This document shows positions 12,251-21,938 of a stretch of 64,000 nt of DNA, piece by piece. The notes under the pieces are model-generated. The model ran no database searches. It was given only the letters and a program-made list of their open reading frames with translations, and had not been told where the DNA came from. This stretch comes from Gnetum montanum (taxonomy: Eukaryota; Streptophyta; Gnetopsida; Gnetales; Gnetaceae). How positions within the stretch are numbered: position 1 is the first letter of the stretch; every line of letters starts with the position of its first letter. A program made the position numbers and the translations under genes. The stretch is from NCBI GenBank assembly GCA_015680685.1, contig MNCI01003070.1, positions 138,531 through 202,530 on the forward strand, read 5' to 3'.

Positions 12251-13198
12251 TCAATCTTTTCGGCAGACTCGGGCTTGCGCGTAGACGCGGCCGGGGCGGC
12301 AAAAGTATCCCTCAGAAGGAGCGCAGTGCGAATCGTGTGAGCACTTGCAGAGTCTCTCCAGAGCACATCCGTCGCGGATTTCCTGCACGCGTTTGCCGCG
12401 GAGGCCGAGGATCTTCTCGTTCCACTCGTTCAGGAACACGCCGTCCGGATCGAACCGGCGACGAACGTCCAGAAACTTGGCCAGACTGACGGTGGCCCGC
12501 CGGGCTTGACCGTCCATGTAGTAGCCGCCGGACTTGCCCCAGTGCAGATGCGCACCGTACTTTTCATGCAGCAACTGCTCGATCTCCGTGAGCACGTCCA
12601 TTTTCCAGGTCGGAGTCCAAGGGCGCTCCGGCCGGTACAAGTTCAGCTCGAACGTGACCATGTCCTCGGGCGGACCCAGGTACGCCTCCGACTTCTTCAG
12701 AGTCCGAAAGATGATGCCGATGCCCTCGTAGAAGCAGAAAGCGGACCGGGTGTCCGTGCCGTGATCGCGGATGGCCTTGATGTCCCGGATCGCGTCCCCG
12801 GCCACGAGCAGAGGAACGCGGAACTCGAAATTCCATACCTTGCTAGCCCCGGCGCGGCGATCCCACGTGCAGACGGACTGGTTGGAGTCAGTGATGCGGT
12901 CCGGGAGGCACGATTTCTGCGTTTCGGGCACGCCAAACTTCTCGCAGCCGCCTGTGGTGACCATCTTGTGGTTGAAGCCGACGACGGGGAAGACCGTGGA
13001 GTTGGTCGTGCAGGTGGAGGCTCCGGTGTTGTCCCAGGTGGCGTAACTGTTGTATACTTGGCATTTTCCTTCTTCTTTTCTGTTGCAGGTCACCAGCGGA
13101 GCTCCGACGTCGCAGGCGTGCACCGTCACCTTTGCTAGCGCTATTACAATGCACAACCACGCGCACGCCCACGCGGTTAAATGACGCCGGCGTCCCAT
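12251..13198 (-). CDS. GULLO copy C: secreted ALO-domain protein lacking the FAD domain
   Basis: An intact 315-codon frame. Residues 1-28 are a signal peptide (MGRRRHLTAWACAWLCIVIA..); residues about 29-63 match the N-terminus of copy B up to ..TWDNTGASTC. At about 13010 the sequence jumps in frame to TTNSTVFPVVGF, equivalent to the middle of exon 2 of copy A, and continues to the end with the HWGK motif (AHLHWGK) and the Cys-rich tail ..VCRKD. About 190 residues of exon 1, the intron and about 120 residues of exon 2 are absent. Family members need the PCMH FAD-binding domain for catalysis, so normal oxidase activity is not expected. Start chosen because copies B and D share MGRR at the same point. 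It faces copy A tail-to-tail. It could be a pseudogene that happens to stay open, or a new secreted protein. Confidence 0.75.
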   Translation of the reverse strand: MGRRRHLTAWACAWLCIVIALAKVTVHACDVGAPLVTCNRKEEGKCQVYNSYATWDNTGASTCTTNSTVFPVVGFNHKMVTTGGCEKFGVPETQKSCLPDRITDSNQSVCTWDRRAGASKVWNFEFRVPLLVAGDAIRDIKAIRDHGTDTRSAFCFYEGIGIIFRTLKKSEAYLGPPEDMVTFELNLYRPERPWTPTWKMDVLTEIEQLLHEKYGAHLHWGKSGGYYMDGQARRATVSLAKFLDVRRRFDPDGVFLNEWNEKILGLRGKRVQEIRDGCALERLCKCSHDSHCAPSEGYFCRPGRVYAQARVCRKD

Positions 13199-13223
13199 GT
13201 TTTGATTCGTTGCTTCCGCACAC

Positions 13224-13224
13224 N
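13224..13224. other. single undetermined base at a junction
   Basis: One N separates the 5' flank of copy C (about 25 bp identical to that of copy B) from sequence that belongs to the intron of copy B. It sits exactly where the two gene copies meet, so a collapsed or closed assembly gap is possible. Confidence 0.9.
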
Positions 13225-13282
13225 TCAGTTAGAAATCCTCAGTTACAAGAAAATTAATAGAAATCAACTGCTCAGTGTTCAC

Positions 13283-13990
13283 CTGTGAGATGGCACCGAG
13301 AACGCCGAGCGACAACGAGGCGGCCTTCAGGTCGGGGTCGTTGCGGGTGAGGTTGATGACTTTGGCGTAGCCCTCAGCAGGGGACGCCGGAACCACGAGA
13401 CGGACACCGACGACGTAGTCGTGGAGGTTGGAGCCGAGGCCGTGGAGTCCGCTGCCGTGGGCGCCTGTGCTGATGCCGCCGGCAGCCGAGACGCCCTCCC
13501 ACCACGTGGACGTGGTGAAGGCCATTCCCTGGGCCGCCACGGCGTCGTGAAGCTGTCGCATGTTGACACCGGCGTCCACGGTGACGGTGCCGGCGGCAAC
13601 ATCCACGGAGCGCGTCCGGACCAGATGCCTCGTGGATATGAGCAAGCCCGTGGTGCCCGGACACATGAGCGGCGGCAGGCTGTGGCCCTGAGGACCAATG
13701 ACCTTTATCTTCTGCTTTCTCCTGACGGCGTCCGCCACGGCCGCGAGAAGCTCGGCCTCGTTCTTGGGATAGGCCACGGCGGAGGCGGTGCAGGTGGAGG
13801 CTCCGGTGTTGTCCCAGGTGGCGTAACTGTTGTATACTTGGCATTTTCCCTCTTCTTTTCCTTCTACTTTTTTGCTGCAGGTCACCTGCGGAGCTCCGAC
13901 GTCGCAGGCGTGCACCGTCACCTTTGCTACTGCTATTACAATGCACAACCATGCGCATGCCCACGCGGTTAAATGACACCGGCGTCCCAT
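13283..13990 (-). CDS. GULLO copy B: first exon of an L-gulonolactone oxidase-like gene
   Basis: Exon 1 is 708 bp (236 codons, phase 0), ending CAG|GTGAAC, a good donor. Start MGRRCHLTAWACAW is chosen over the longer in-frame ATG at 14113 because the signal peptide starts here in all copies. After the signal peptide comes the PCMH-type FAD-binding domain: CTASAVAYPKNEAELLAAV, KVIGPQGHSLPP, ISTGAHGSG, HDYVVGVRLVVPA. The exon ends EGYAKVINLTRNDPDLKAAS..GAISQ, the piece that survives in copy A. Intron sequence follows to the N at 13224; no exon 2 beginning VTFALEPMF is present downstream, so the gene is either broken or its 3' half lies in an unassembled gap. It is CpG-rich and uninterrupted, suggesting a recently functional gene. 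Confidence 0.8.
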
Positions 13991-14115
13991 GTTTTGATTC
14001 GTTGCTTCCGCGCACGGCACACAAGTACAGTGATTTGATTGGAGAGGAAGCGCTGCTTGTTTTGTAGTCACAAACCAGCGGTGATTGGAAGAAAACGTTA
14101 AAAGAGCGATCAAGA

Positions 14116-14136
14116 CGTAAAGCGAAAGATTTGTAA
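14116..14136 (-). promoter_or_regulatory. 5'-flank motif shared by GULLO copies B and D
   Basis: Plus-strand CGTAAAGCGAAAGATTTGTAA here matches TATAAAGCGAACGATTCGTAA at 16735-16755 upstream of copy D. It lies about 126 bp upstream of the B start and 227 bp upstream of the D start. Conservation may simply reflect duplication. No clear TATA box was seen in the B flank; a promoter role is inference. Confidence 0.3.
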
Positions 14137-14449
14137 GTCAATGGAATAAAGTGTGAGGAAAGGATGGTACAAGCAAAGTGGCTCACAAACTCTAGTGCTT
14201 GCTTTTTTATTAAAGGCGGTGTGCTGTCTTGCGGGGTGGGGCCTCCACGTGTATACATCTTAAATTCCAGAGCTAAAATGTGTATAAGGAAAGGTAAAAG
14301 GAGATCAAATAGAGACCTAGTTAAAGAGCAATAGACTAGAAATAAAGGAGAAAAAAATTCAAGAACTGGGCTAGAGCATCACTTGTTGAACAATGTCTCC
14401 TTGAATTGACAAAGGGAGAACATTAGCAAGAGAGTTTCTCTAAAAAACC

Positions 14450-15350
14450 ACATTACATCGGAACTTCCAGATGGTATGAAGGATAAGGGGTCAAAAGTAA
14501 CACCAAGTATAAAGTAGAGATCCTTGAAGTTGAGGAGTGTCACCAAATAAAGCCTCATTCAGTCCTAGCCAAAAACTCTGTAAATACTTGCTACACCAAG
14601 TCCAAGAGCTGTGAGCAAGTGGACAAGTAAAAAAACAATGGGTAAACGTATCTTCCTTGTTACAGATAGGACATCTGGGGTCCATAACACCCACATGAAA
14701 GCATCAAACACCAATAGGTAAACCTTGGTGAATCAAATACCACAAAAAATGTCTAATCTTTGAAGGAGTAGGGGCAAACTATCTGAATACGTTGCTTCCA
14801 AACCTACACATTGAGATTATCCTTCCAAAGATGGTTGAATCTTGGCCAAATATTAGTATTAGAATTAATAAGAGAATACACAATCTTAAAATGATAGGGA
14901 AAAATTTGATGACCATTAATCCAAGAAATATCAAGAAAACCATAATGAGAATTCTAAATAACTACACTTTTGTTCAATCTATCTGAAATATCACAAAAGG
15001 TAGACTTTTGAGTAGCATCAATATCATAAAGAAGTTGATACTCAATCCAAGTAATCCAACAATTATGTAGGCAAAGAGATGAAAGGGATGAGATGCCAAG
15101 CTTGCTCTAGGTACTACGAAGATGAGGACACTTAATTGCCACCAAGGAGAAATCTTATCAAGCATAGAGGAAGGAACAGAAATATTATTAAAGTTCCAAA
15201 ACTCACTGATAAAACTCCAAGCCTTCCAAATGTGCTTGATGACAATGGAACCTGAAAGAGTAATACCTTTTGGAAAAAGGATCCAATTAAAAAATGAGTA
15301 TTATTCTAATAAATACTACCTTTAGGCTTTTTCATTCGAATGCGCTTGAG
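14450..15350 (-). pseudogene. LINE reverse transcriptase relic, C-terminal part
   Basis: On the minus strand around 14760-14700 the sequence reads PSKIRHFLWYLIHQGLP, then (14680-14491) DPRCPICNKEDTFTHCFFTC followed by PLAHSSWTW. This is the zf-RVT zinc-binding region found at the end of plant LINE ORF2: W/K-hydrophobic stretch, CPxC, then HxFxxC. Upstream (to about 15350) only broken frames with the general character of a LINE remain. A dead fragment of a family different from the GC-rich LINE at 25488-31991, being AT-rich and much more decayed. Confidence 0.7.
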
Positions 15351-15459
15351 GAAAAGAAGCTTCCAAGGCTCAAAGATAAGTGTTTAGCCACCCACTTGGC
15401 ACAAAGGTGGTGTGTTGTCATGTGTCATGCAATTCAACTATCATCAAAAGTAGCATCAA

Positions 15460-16091
15460 ATGCATACCATGTATGCACATCTTTGCTCATCATCTTCCAT
15501 GGTTATTGCTATGCATAATTTCCAATTTTTTCAAAACTCAAACTCCCACCTCACTTTGGTAATTTTAATCATGGTGCTAACCCATCCTATACATGGAAAT
15601 CCTAGTATGTTATTGCTTATGCATATTTTTAAATTTTTTCACAATTCAAACTTTCACTTCACTTTGCATTTTTAACTATAGTGCAAACTCATTCTTTACA
15701 TGGAAATCCTATGATGTTATTGTAATCCAAAATAAGTGAAACATAGGTACACTTCAAATTATGTGCACATCCATGTGCTTAGCAATCAAACTTGCACACC
15801 CATAGTGTATAGTGGATTAGTGTAAGCACATGAGTTGCTTAGTCAAACTTGCATGCCCATGTGCTTAAATTAGTGGGTGCCCTTACCTAGGTTACCTACC
15901 CTAAGCATGTGCTATGTCATGTAGGTTACCTACCCGACATGTATGTTGTCTCATATAAAAAACTATGTTATAAATTATGTACACATCCATGTGCTTAGCA
16001 GTCAAACTTGCACGCCCATAATGTATAGTGGATTAGTGTAAGCACATGAGTCACCTAGTCAAACTTGCATTCCCATGTGCTTAAACATGGG
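15460..16091. repeat. two tandem duplications next to GULLO copy D
   Basis: First, a roughly 110-bp unit (with ATGGAAATCCTA and CAATTTTTTCAAAA/AAATTTTTTCACAA) is repeated over 15490-15715. Second, a roughly 210-bp unit carrying CACATCCATGTGCTTAGCA and TAGTGGATTAGTGTAAGCAC occurs at about 15757 and again at about 15968. The second copy ends where the truncated exon 2 of copy D begins, so the repeat is linked to the deletion breakpoint. Confidence 0.75.
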
Positions 16092-16508
16092 TATGCAAAG
16101 GCTGTCGCATTTAGAAACTCTACCAGGCGCTCCTCAAAGTTACTGCGTCATCGTCCAGGGATTCTGACACCGAGCGCTTGAACATCGGCTCCAAAGCAAA
16201 CGTCACCTACACGCCATGGAAATCGGAAGTCCTCGGTTAGAAATCCCGAGTTACAAGAAAATTGATAGAAATTAACTGCTCAGTGAAGTGGGAGTACCTC
16301 GGCTTCGTTCTTGGAATACGCCACCGCGGAGGCGGTGCAGTGGGAGCCGTCGTCCCACTTGCCGAAACTGGTTGTATACGTCGCAGTTTCCGTTTTGTCT
16401 GTTGCATTTTACCAGCGCTGCTCCGACGTCGCAGGCCTGCACTAACTTTGCTGCAGCTACAATGGACAACCATGTGCAGGCCCATGCGCTTAGATGACGC
16501 CGTCCCAT
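16092..16508 (-). pseudogene. GULLO copy D: internally deleted pseudogene
   Basis: Starts MGRRHLSAWACTWLSIVAAA (signal peptide) and continues ..CNRQNGNCDVYNQF, then shifts frame by one base before the segment equivalent to WDDGSHCTASAVAYSKNEAE. At 16298 most of exon 1 is missing and the sequence passes into intron-like DNA, then TAG|GTGACG at 16206 opens exon 2 (VTFALEPMFKRSVSESLD). A second frameshift follows at about 16150, and exon 2 stops at about 16092. The remaining 'intron' (16297-16207) is 91 bp and happens to begin GT and end AG. Nothing functional is expected. Its intact acceptor shows the ancestral splice site that copy A has lost. Confidence 0.85.
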
Positions 16509-16883
16509 GTTTGATTTTGGATTGAAACTTCAGATTCCTGCAACTTCTTGCAGGAATTAGCTTACCGTTTTCATAAGCGACGGAGGCTCAAGCTTAACCT
16601 TCATCGAGCGAAAAAAGATAAATTCTACCGGGCGCCATGACCAGGCAACCAAAGACTATTTGTTATTAGTAAAGCGATGCAGGGAGGTTCATCGCATCAT
16701 TATTGTTGTAAATAGTAACCAGTAGATGCAAAAGTATAAAGCGAACGATTCGTAAAGTAACGTAAGATGCAATTTTATATAAAATCTTACCATAAGTACG
16801 ATAGTTTCTAGTTTCTAGCATAGTGATATAGGTTCACAAATTTTCTAGCGCAATATATTTTTATGGTAGTTTGTAGGAGTGAT

Positions 16884-17158
16884 ATCGTTCCATATTTTTC
16901 GCAAAGTGAAATGGTTCCATATTTTTCGCAAAGTGAAATGGTTCCATATTTTTCACCAAGTGAAAGGCGTTGCATATTTTTCACGAAGTGAAAGGCGTTG
17001 CATATTTTTCAAGTACCTCACATTGAGAAAATGCAAATCTTCAACACATAGGTTTTAATGCTCTTCCACTCAAGATACATAGATACATAGCATGCACAAC
17101 TATTAGCATTATACTACTTCTATTACAAAATTAGCATTATACTACTTCTATTACAAAA
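16884..17158. repeat. 27-28 bp minisatellite (5 copies) and a 28-bp tandem pair
   Basis: From 16884 the unit GGTTCCATATTTTTCGCAAA plus GTGAAAT is repeated: unit starts are spaced 27, 27, 28 and 28 bp, and the later copies carry GGCGTTGCATATTTTTCACG. At 17103-17158 a separate 28-bp unit (TTAGCATTATACTACTTCTA plus TTACAAAA) occurs twice, identical. Confidence 0.9.
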
Positions 17159-17159
17159 A

Positions 17160-18250
17160 CTTAAACAATAGTAGTGTGCATAACCCATGAGTTATGTTCT
17201 GGAAATTTATAAATTTATTAACATCACAAAGTGCCTTTAATCCTATCATAGTTTTAATATAGAAATCTTATGTTATTTTGGCTAAGAGGCAACTAGAAGT
17301 TAGCTAGAATTTTTCATCATCATAACATTGAGCCAAGAGATGAACTTTGTCACAGGAAGTATGTGTTGGCTAGATTTTGTCATTGAAAATAAATAATTAT
17401 CTTGTCATAACACTAAAACAAAAGATGAAAATTTTTTCTATGAATTATTATGAATATGCAATTGCTTAGCCAATTACCAACATAAAATTTAACACTTGTT
17501 TCAATTTTCTTTTTTCAAATTAAAAATAAATTCTCAGAAAATCAGTTCTAAGATTTCATTAATTTAAAAGGAAAAACTATTCTCTCAGCCAAATAATAGA
17601 TATAAATCATAAACACATAACTAAACAACTAGATTCAATTCAAATAGATAATGTTGAGTTGTGAGTTCTAAGAAAAAAGTTTCCTTAAAAGAAATCTGAA
17701 ATTACTATGGTTTTTCTTATGTTAGGTCCAAAAGGATCCAAGTAGATGTAAGAAAGAATAGTGTCTAATGAAAATGCAAATTGTTTACACTCATTGTGCT
17801 TTCTTTCATGGTTTGTTCATCATATTACTAAACATCATTCCTCCTAAACAAGTTCATAGCTATGTTGTTAAAGGTTCTAAGAAAAAGTTTGCAAATATGC
17901 ACATAAATACGTTGTTAAAGGTGAATGAGGCACTTTTATTTGCCTTCACATATTTTTTTTGGTCAAAAAGTTAATGATATATGCATAGTCATATGCTTTC
18001 ATTTTTTTACCATGTCATTAGGCCATGAGTATTAATGGTAGCCAAACCAATCATAATGCTTGAAATGTGAGTGAATGCCAAAGGTGGCTTGCACTAGTGA
18101 AGTGCATACTATAGGTTGTAGAGAAATATGGCTACAAAAAAAGCTAGGAGAGACATCTACGCATTGAGAAAAACAAACCATCTAGAATGACAATTGCACT
18201 TTAGAGAAATGACCACAATTGAAGGGCAATATGTAATTCCACAACATAAA
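17160..18250. other. AT-rich DNA, nothing recognised
   Basis: No coding frame of quality on either strand; the longest open frame (17768-17974) has the composition of random AT-rich sequence. Confidence 0.5.
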
Positions 18251-19050
18251 TAAATTAGTATTAGAAACTCATTGCATTTCCTTACATGATCCTAAGAATG
18301 AAGATAAAGCTTTCACATTAGAAGTGTAAGTGTTCATCTCAACCTCCTCTTCCAAGACCTTCATACAAAGCTTCGTCATAGTGTACATTCTTTATTGTTT
18401 GTTTGAAAACATCATATGATAGTGGTAGCCAAATTAATAAATAAAACTTAAGTTTCTCATCTAATACTTGAGTATCTTGTGCTTAGAGATCAACTTGTAG
18501 TGAAAAGACTTTTTTGTACAAGCATAGCTAACTAGCTCACCTTCTTTCAACCTCAATAAATTTAATTGATTTTGTAAATATTAAATCTTAGATTTATTTT
18601 TTTCTTAAAAGTTTCCTCAAGCTTCTTTCACATCTTATATGTGAACTTTTGTTTCTCTACTAGTTGCATAAACAATCTGAACATGCTTAGGACAATTAGC
18701 ATTTGCGCCATCTTGTTATTCTCTTCCACCACAGTGGTTTTGACCATAGTTTCAACCAATCCATTCCCTTGAAGTAGAAGTCTCATCTAAAGCTTCAGTA
18801 TATTGGAATTCAATGTATTCACTACTTGGGAAGCATAAGTTAGTGCCTAAGTCATGACTATATAAAAGGTTTATTATGAATTCTTAAGAGCCACTCTTTA
18901 ATTTCCAAAATTACTCAATAATTTACTCTTAAAAGCAATGACCTAATTAGTATCAAGCTCATTGCATTCCCTTCTATGCTACAATTACATTACTTATGAT
19001 ATATCTATCTTAAACAAAACTTCTTTACTCAAGTTTGATGATACCATTTC
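18250..19050 (-). pseudogene. probable Ty1/copia gag relic
   Basis: On the minus strand the broken frames give VEKQKFTYKM*KKLEETFKK, then LRLKEGELVS and, upstream, NKMAQMLIVLSM. This is the pattern of the copia Gag (UBN2) region: repeated hydrophobic 'A..LIVLS' helix, 'W..L...F', then 'L.LKEGE'. Stops sit at expected Trp/Gln codons. Weak call, made by eye; the order is right but the sequence is too decayed to be certain. Confidence 0.4.
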
Positions 19051-19059
19051 TTTTAACTC

Positions 19060-19654
19060 AAATAAGCTATGCATTTAGATAAAATTTTATAATTGTTATT
19101 AAGAAAAGTAATGGATCTCCAATCATCAATATGTTGAAGATATTCATCTTTCAAAAGAAGATGAATCACAACTTTATTTATATTTTTAACAAGAGAAACT
19201 TATTTAATAACTTCTTAAAAAGCATGAAATCAATTATCTTCAATAATGTCTTAGTGCTTCTTAAAAGATTCAACTAGAAAACTATCCAATCATGGAGCTT
19301 TACCATATGCTAAAATAAAAGTCACTAGTTTAATTTTTTCCACTATAATTTCTACTTCAATAATACTTTGATGTATTTATGTTATAAGATGAGTAAATAT
19401 GTGTAGTAGAGGTCTCAAAGGTTTTCTTACTAAAACAGCTAGAAGAAAAATGATTTACTAAAAATATATTAATAATCTTAGGGTTTGTAATGATGGAATC
19501 ATTTATATAAAGTGATTCTAATTTATATACTTAACCCTTTACTTTAAGAAATATAAAAAATTCTTTGCAAGATTCATCTTTAATTTTCAACCAAAACTTG
19601 TGACTTTTAGTGAGAACACTTTTAGCTTCAAAATCATCCAAACATTATATAGCA
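19060..19654 (-). pseudogene. LINE reverse transcriptase relic, start of RT domain
   Basis: The minus strand near 19190-19075 reads KKDEYLQHIDDWRSITFLNN then NYKILSKCIAYL after allowing a frameshift. This is the typical opening RT motif of plant LINEs (K....WRPI.LLN..YKI.SK.IA.RL). Element B is inserted in it at 19655, so this LINE predates B. The continuation of the relic was not found on the far side of the nest. Confidence 0.6.
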
Positions 19655-20553
19655 TGATGAATTGTTTGGTTGGCCATATCAATGGGATGTCATCGATAGG
19701 ATGCATACCTGTCAATAGGGCTCCTTGTTGATCCCATCGACGTAGGGTTTAACTTGTTGATGCATACCTATCAATAGGGCTCCTTGTTTTACCTATAAAT
19801 ATGTGCTCACCTGTCACATTTATGACATTCCTTTCATAGTTGTAGTAGAGCTCTTACAGTGTTCTTGTTTGAAAGTTAGAATATTTTTCTAAGTGCCTGC
19901 AATAGGAATCAAAGAGTGTATGGATCTTTATTCAAGCACTATTGTAACTGAGCACGACAATGTTTGCAACAATAAAGATGAGTTTTTGATAAAACTTGTA
20001 GTACTTTGAAATAGATTAATTATGTCCTTTATGCAATTTTCTTTAATGCTTTAAGTAATTAATTAAGCTACATTAAGCAAGATTAAATAGTAATAAATTA
20101 GGCACATAAGTACAACCACTTCGAGCATACGCTTGGTGCTTGGTAATTCTAGTAACGCTTAATGTTTGGCAACCTAGTAGCGTTAAACATGTTCAGGATG
20201 TGTATGACAAGTGGGAATGGATGCTTATGTTAGGATTGGATGAGTGTTAGCTACTTAGATTAAATTAGCAATTATATATCTTTATTCATTATTCTTAGGT
20301 GACTTAGAATATAAAACATAAGAATGATAAAAATCATTTGCCGCATTTTCACTTAACCATACCNCAATCGCGTCTCATCACATACATTTGCATTTCACAA
20401 GTGTAATTGGAAAGACAACAATTATAATGGTTAGTTTCACTTCTTAGAAACTAGTGTACTTAGAAGGTTATCAGTCCATAGAATTTGACTAGATCACACA
20501 TGAATGCTTAGTGATTTTTATGGTTGGACGTAGGGTATACTTGCCGCTCATCA
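19655..20553 (+). repeat. 5' LTR of element B (899 bp)
   Basis: Begins TGATGA and ends CTCATCA. The preceding five bases are TAGCA. A TATA box (TATAAATA) is at 19794-19801. U3 contains a 59-bp-period duplication of ATGCATACCT.TCAATAGGGC (19699-19790). One undetermined base at 20364. U5 matches the LTRs of A and C. Confidence 0.85.
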
Positions 20554-20572
20554 TTGGCATTGTTACTAGGGA
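20554..20572 (+). promoter_or_regulatory. primer binding site of element B
   Basis: TTGGCATTGTTACTAGGGA directly follows the LTR; it is a decayed version of the tRNA-Asp complement TGGCGCCGTTGCCGGGGA. Confidence 0.8.
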
Positions 20573-20711
20573 CTTATAGTTTGATATGTGCGCTATCTAG
20601 GACTTGGTGAAAATTATTCAAGATTGTTGGAATGAACTTGTGAAAGCTAAATCATTCTAAGTATAATAATAATTATAATTAAAGCACACTAAATTTTTCT
20701 TTTAATCCAAA

Positions 20712-21938
20712 ATGTCTTCTTCTCATAGGGATGATGAAACAAAACCACCAATGCCCCAAGAATTCAAAGTGGTGTAAATTCATCTAGATGAGTTTGTACT
20801 TGATTTCATCTTCATCCTACGTTAGGATGAACAACTATGGTGGAGAGATATGGAGGGTAATGTTGTGTTGCCATCTAATTGATCTGTTCCTAGGATGTTG
20901 CTCCAAATTCTTAAGAGGTTGGACATCTAGGATCTCTACAATGAATACATTGTGAAGGATCATGACTATTTGGACTACCGTCCCACCAAAATACAATGCA
21001 AATGAGATTGGCACTAGAAGAAGCACCATGAAGCTATGAAGGGAAAATAGTTCACTAACCCCTTATTCCTACTAAACCAAAATGACAAGAAGGATCCTCC
21101 CTTTAGGGGTTCTCAACATGACGATTCTCCACCCCTTGACTCCAGTGAAGGTTGCTTGAACCCACACATACAATTCACTATCAACAATCTTGGTTTAGGT
21201 AAAAGTGGCACAATGATGGGGCTTGAGTAAGGGCTTGAGCAAGCACAATGATGATGATAAACTTGATGATTGTGGCCATGACAAGCGGAGAGAAGGTGGT
21301 AGACACCGTGGTTGGTGGTAGTCCTCCTTCCTCTTCATCCTCTTCATCTATATCTTCTTCTTCCTCTTCTAGTTTTGATCGAAACCATAGAAAGAACAAC
21401 TGTGATGAAGGTGAATGGTGGGACAACAATGATCGTAGGCCCCACCATGAACAAATGGGTAGCAGAGGACATCATAGGCATCATCGAAATCATGATGAAG
21501 ATGAACCTTTGTTGGAAACTTGAAGCATGCTAAACATCATAGAGGCATTCAAAATTCCAACCAGACATGTGAAAGATAGTAGAATCAAGAGGTTGGATAT
21601 GAATAATATCTCCAGATTTGAGGGGGGATATAACTCAAATCTGCAGACCCATCTTCAAGCCTTTTACGATGCCTGTGGCTTGCAAAACATAGAGAATGAT
21701 TGACAAAAACTTAAACTATTTCCTAGGACACTCACAAAATAAGTAGAAATTTTATACCACTCCTTGGAGTTGGAATTAATTTGTAGATGGAGTACGATAC
21801 TTGAGTTGTTCAATGAAAAATATTAGACATACTCTAGAGTACCCAACTTGAGAAATCAAATCTAAGGCTAGTGACAAGGAACATATGAACCCTTGGATGT
21901 AGCCATGGGTAGGTATTTTTCCCTTTTGCATTAGTGTC
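20712..21938 (+). pseudogene. gag of element B, 5' part
   Basis: ATG at 20712 (MSSSHRDDETKPPMPQ), followed by the shared N-terminal domain, then a Ser-rich acidic linker (runs of Ser at 21330-21375) with HHRNHDEDEPLLE, then the start of the main gag domain (KRLDMNNISRFEGG). It is interrupted at 21938 by element E and continues at 35508, where QLCHIIDGLR-type sequence follows. Several stops and frameshifts. The N-terminal domain is present in A, B and C but missing from E, so it separates two subfamilies. Confidence 0.7.

Noticed and set aside
12506-13138. Plus-strand ORF of 210 codons over GULLO copy C
   Set aside because: Antisense shadow of a GC-rich exon; the minus-strand frame carries the recognisable protein.
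13991-14113. Upstream in-frame ATG of GULLO copy B at 14113
   Set aside because: Copies C and D start at MGRR with the signal peptide, and the upstream 41 codons have no counterpart there.
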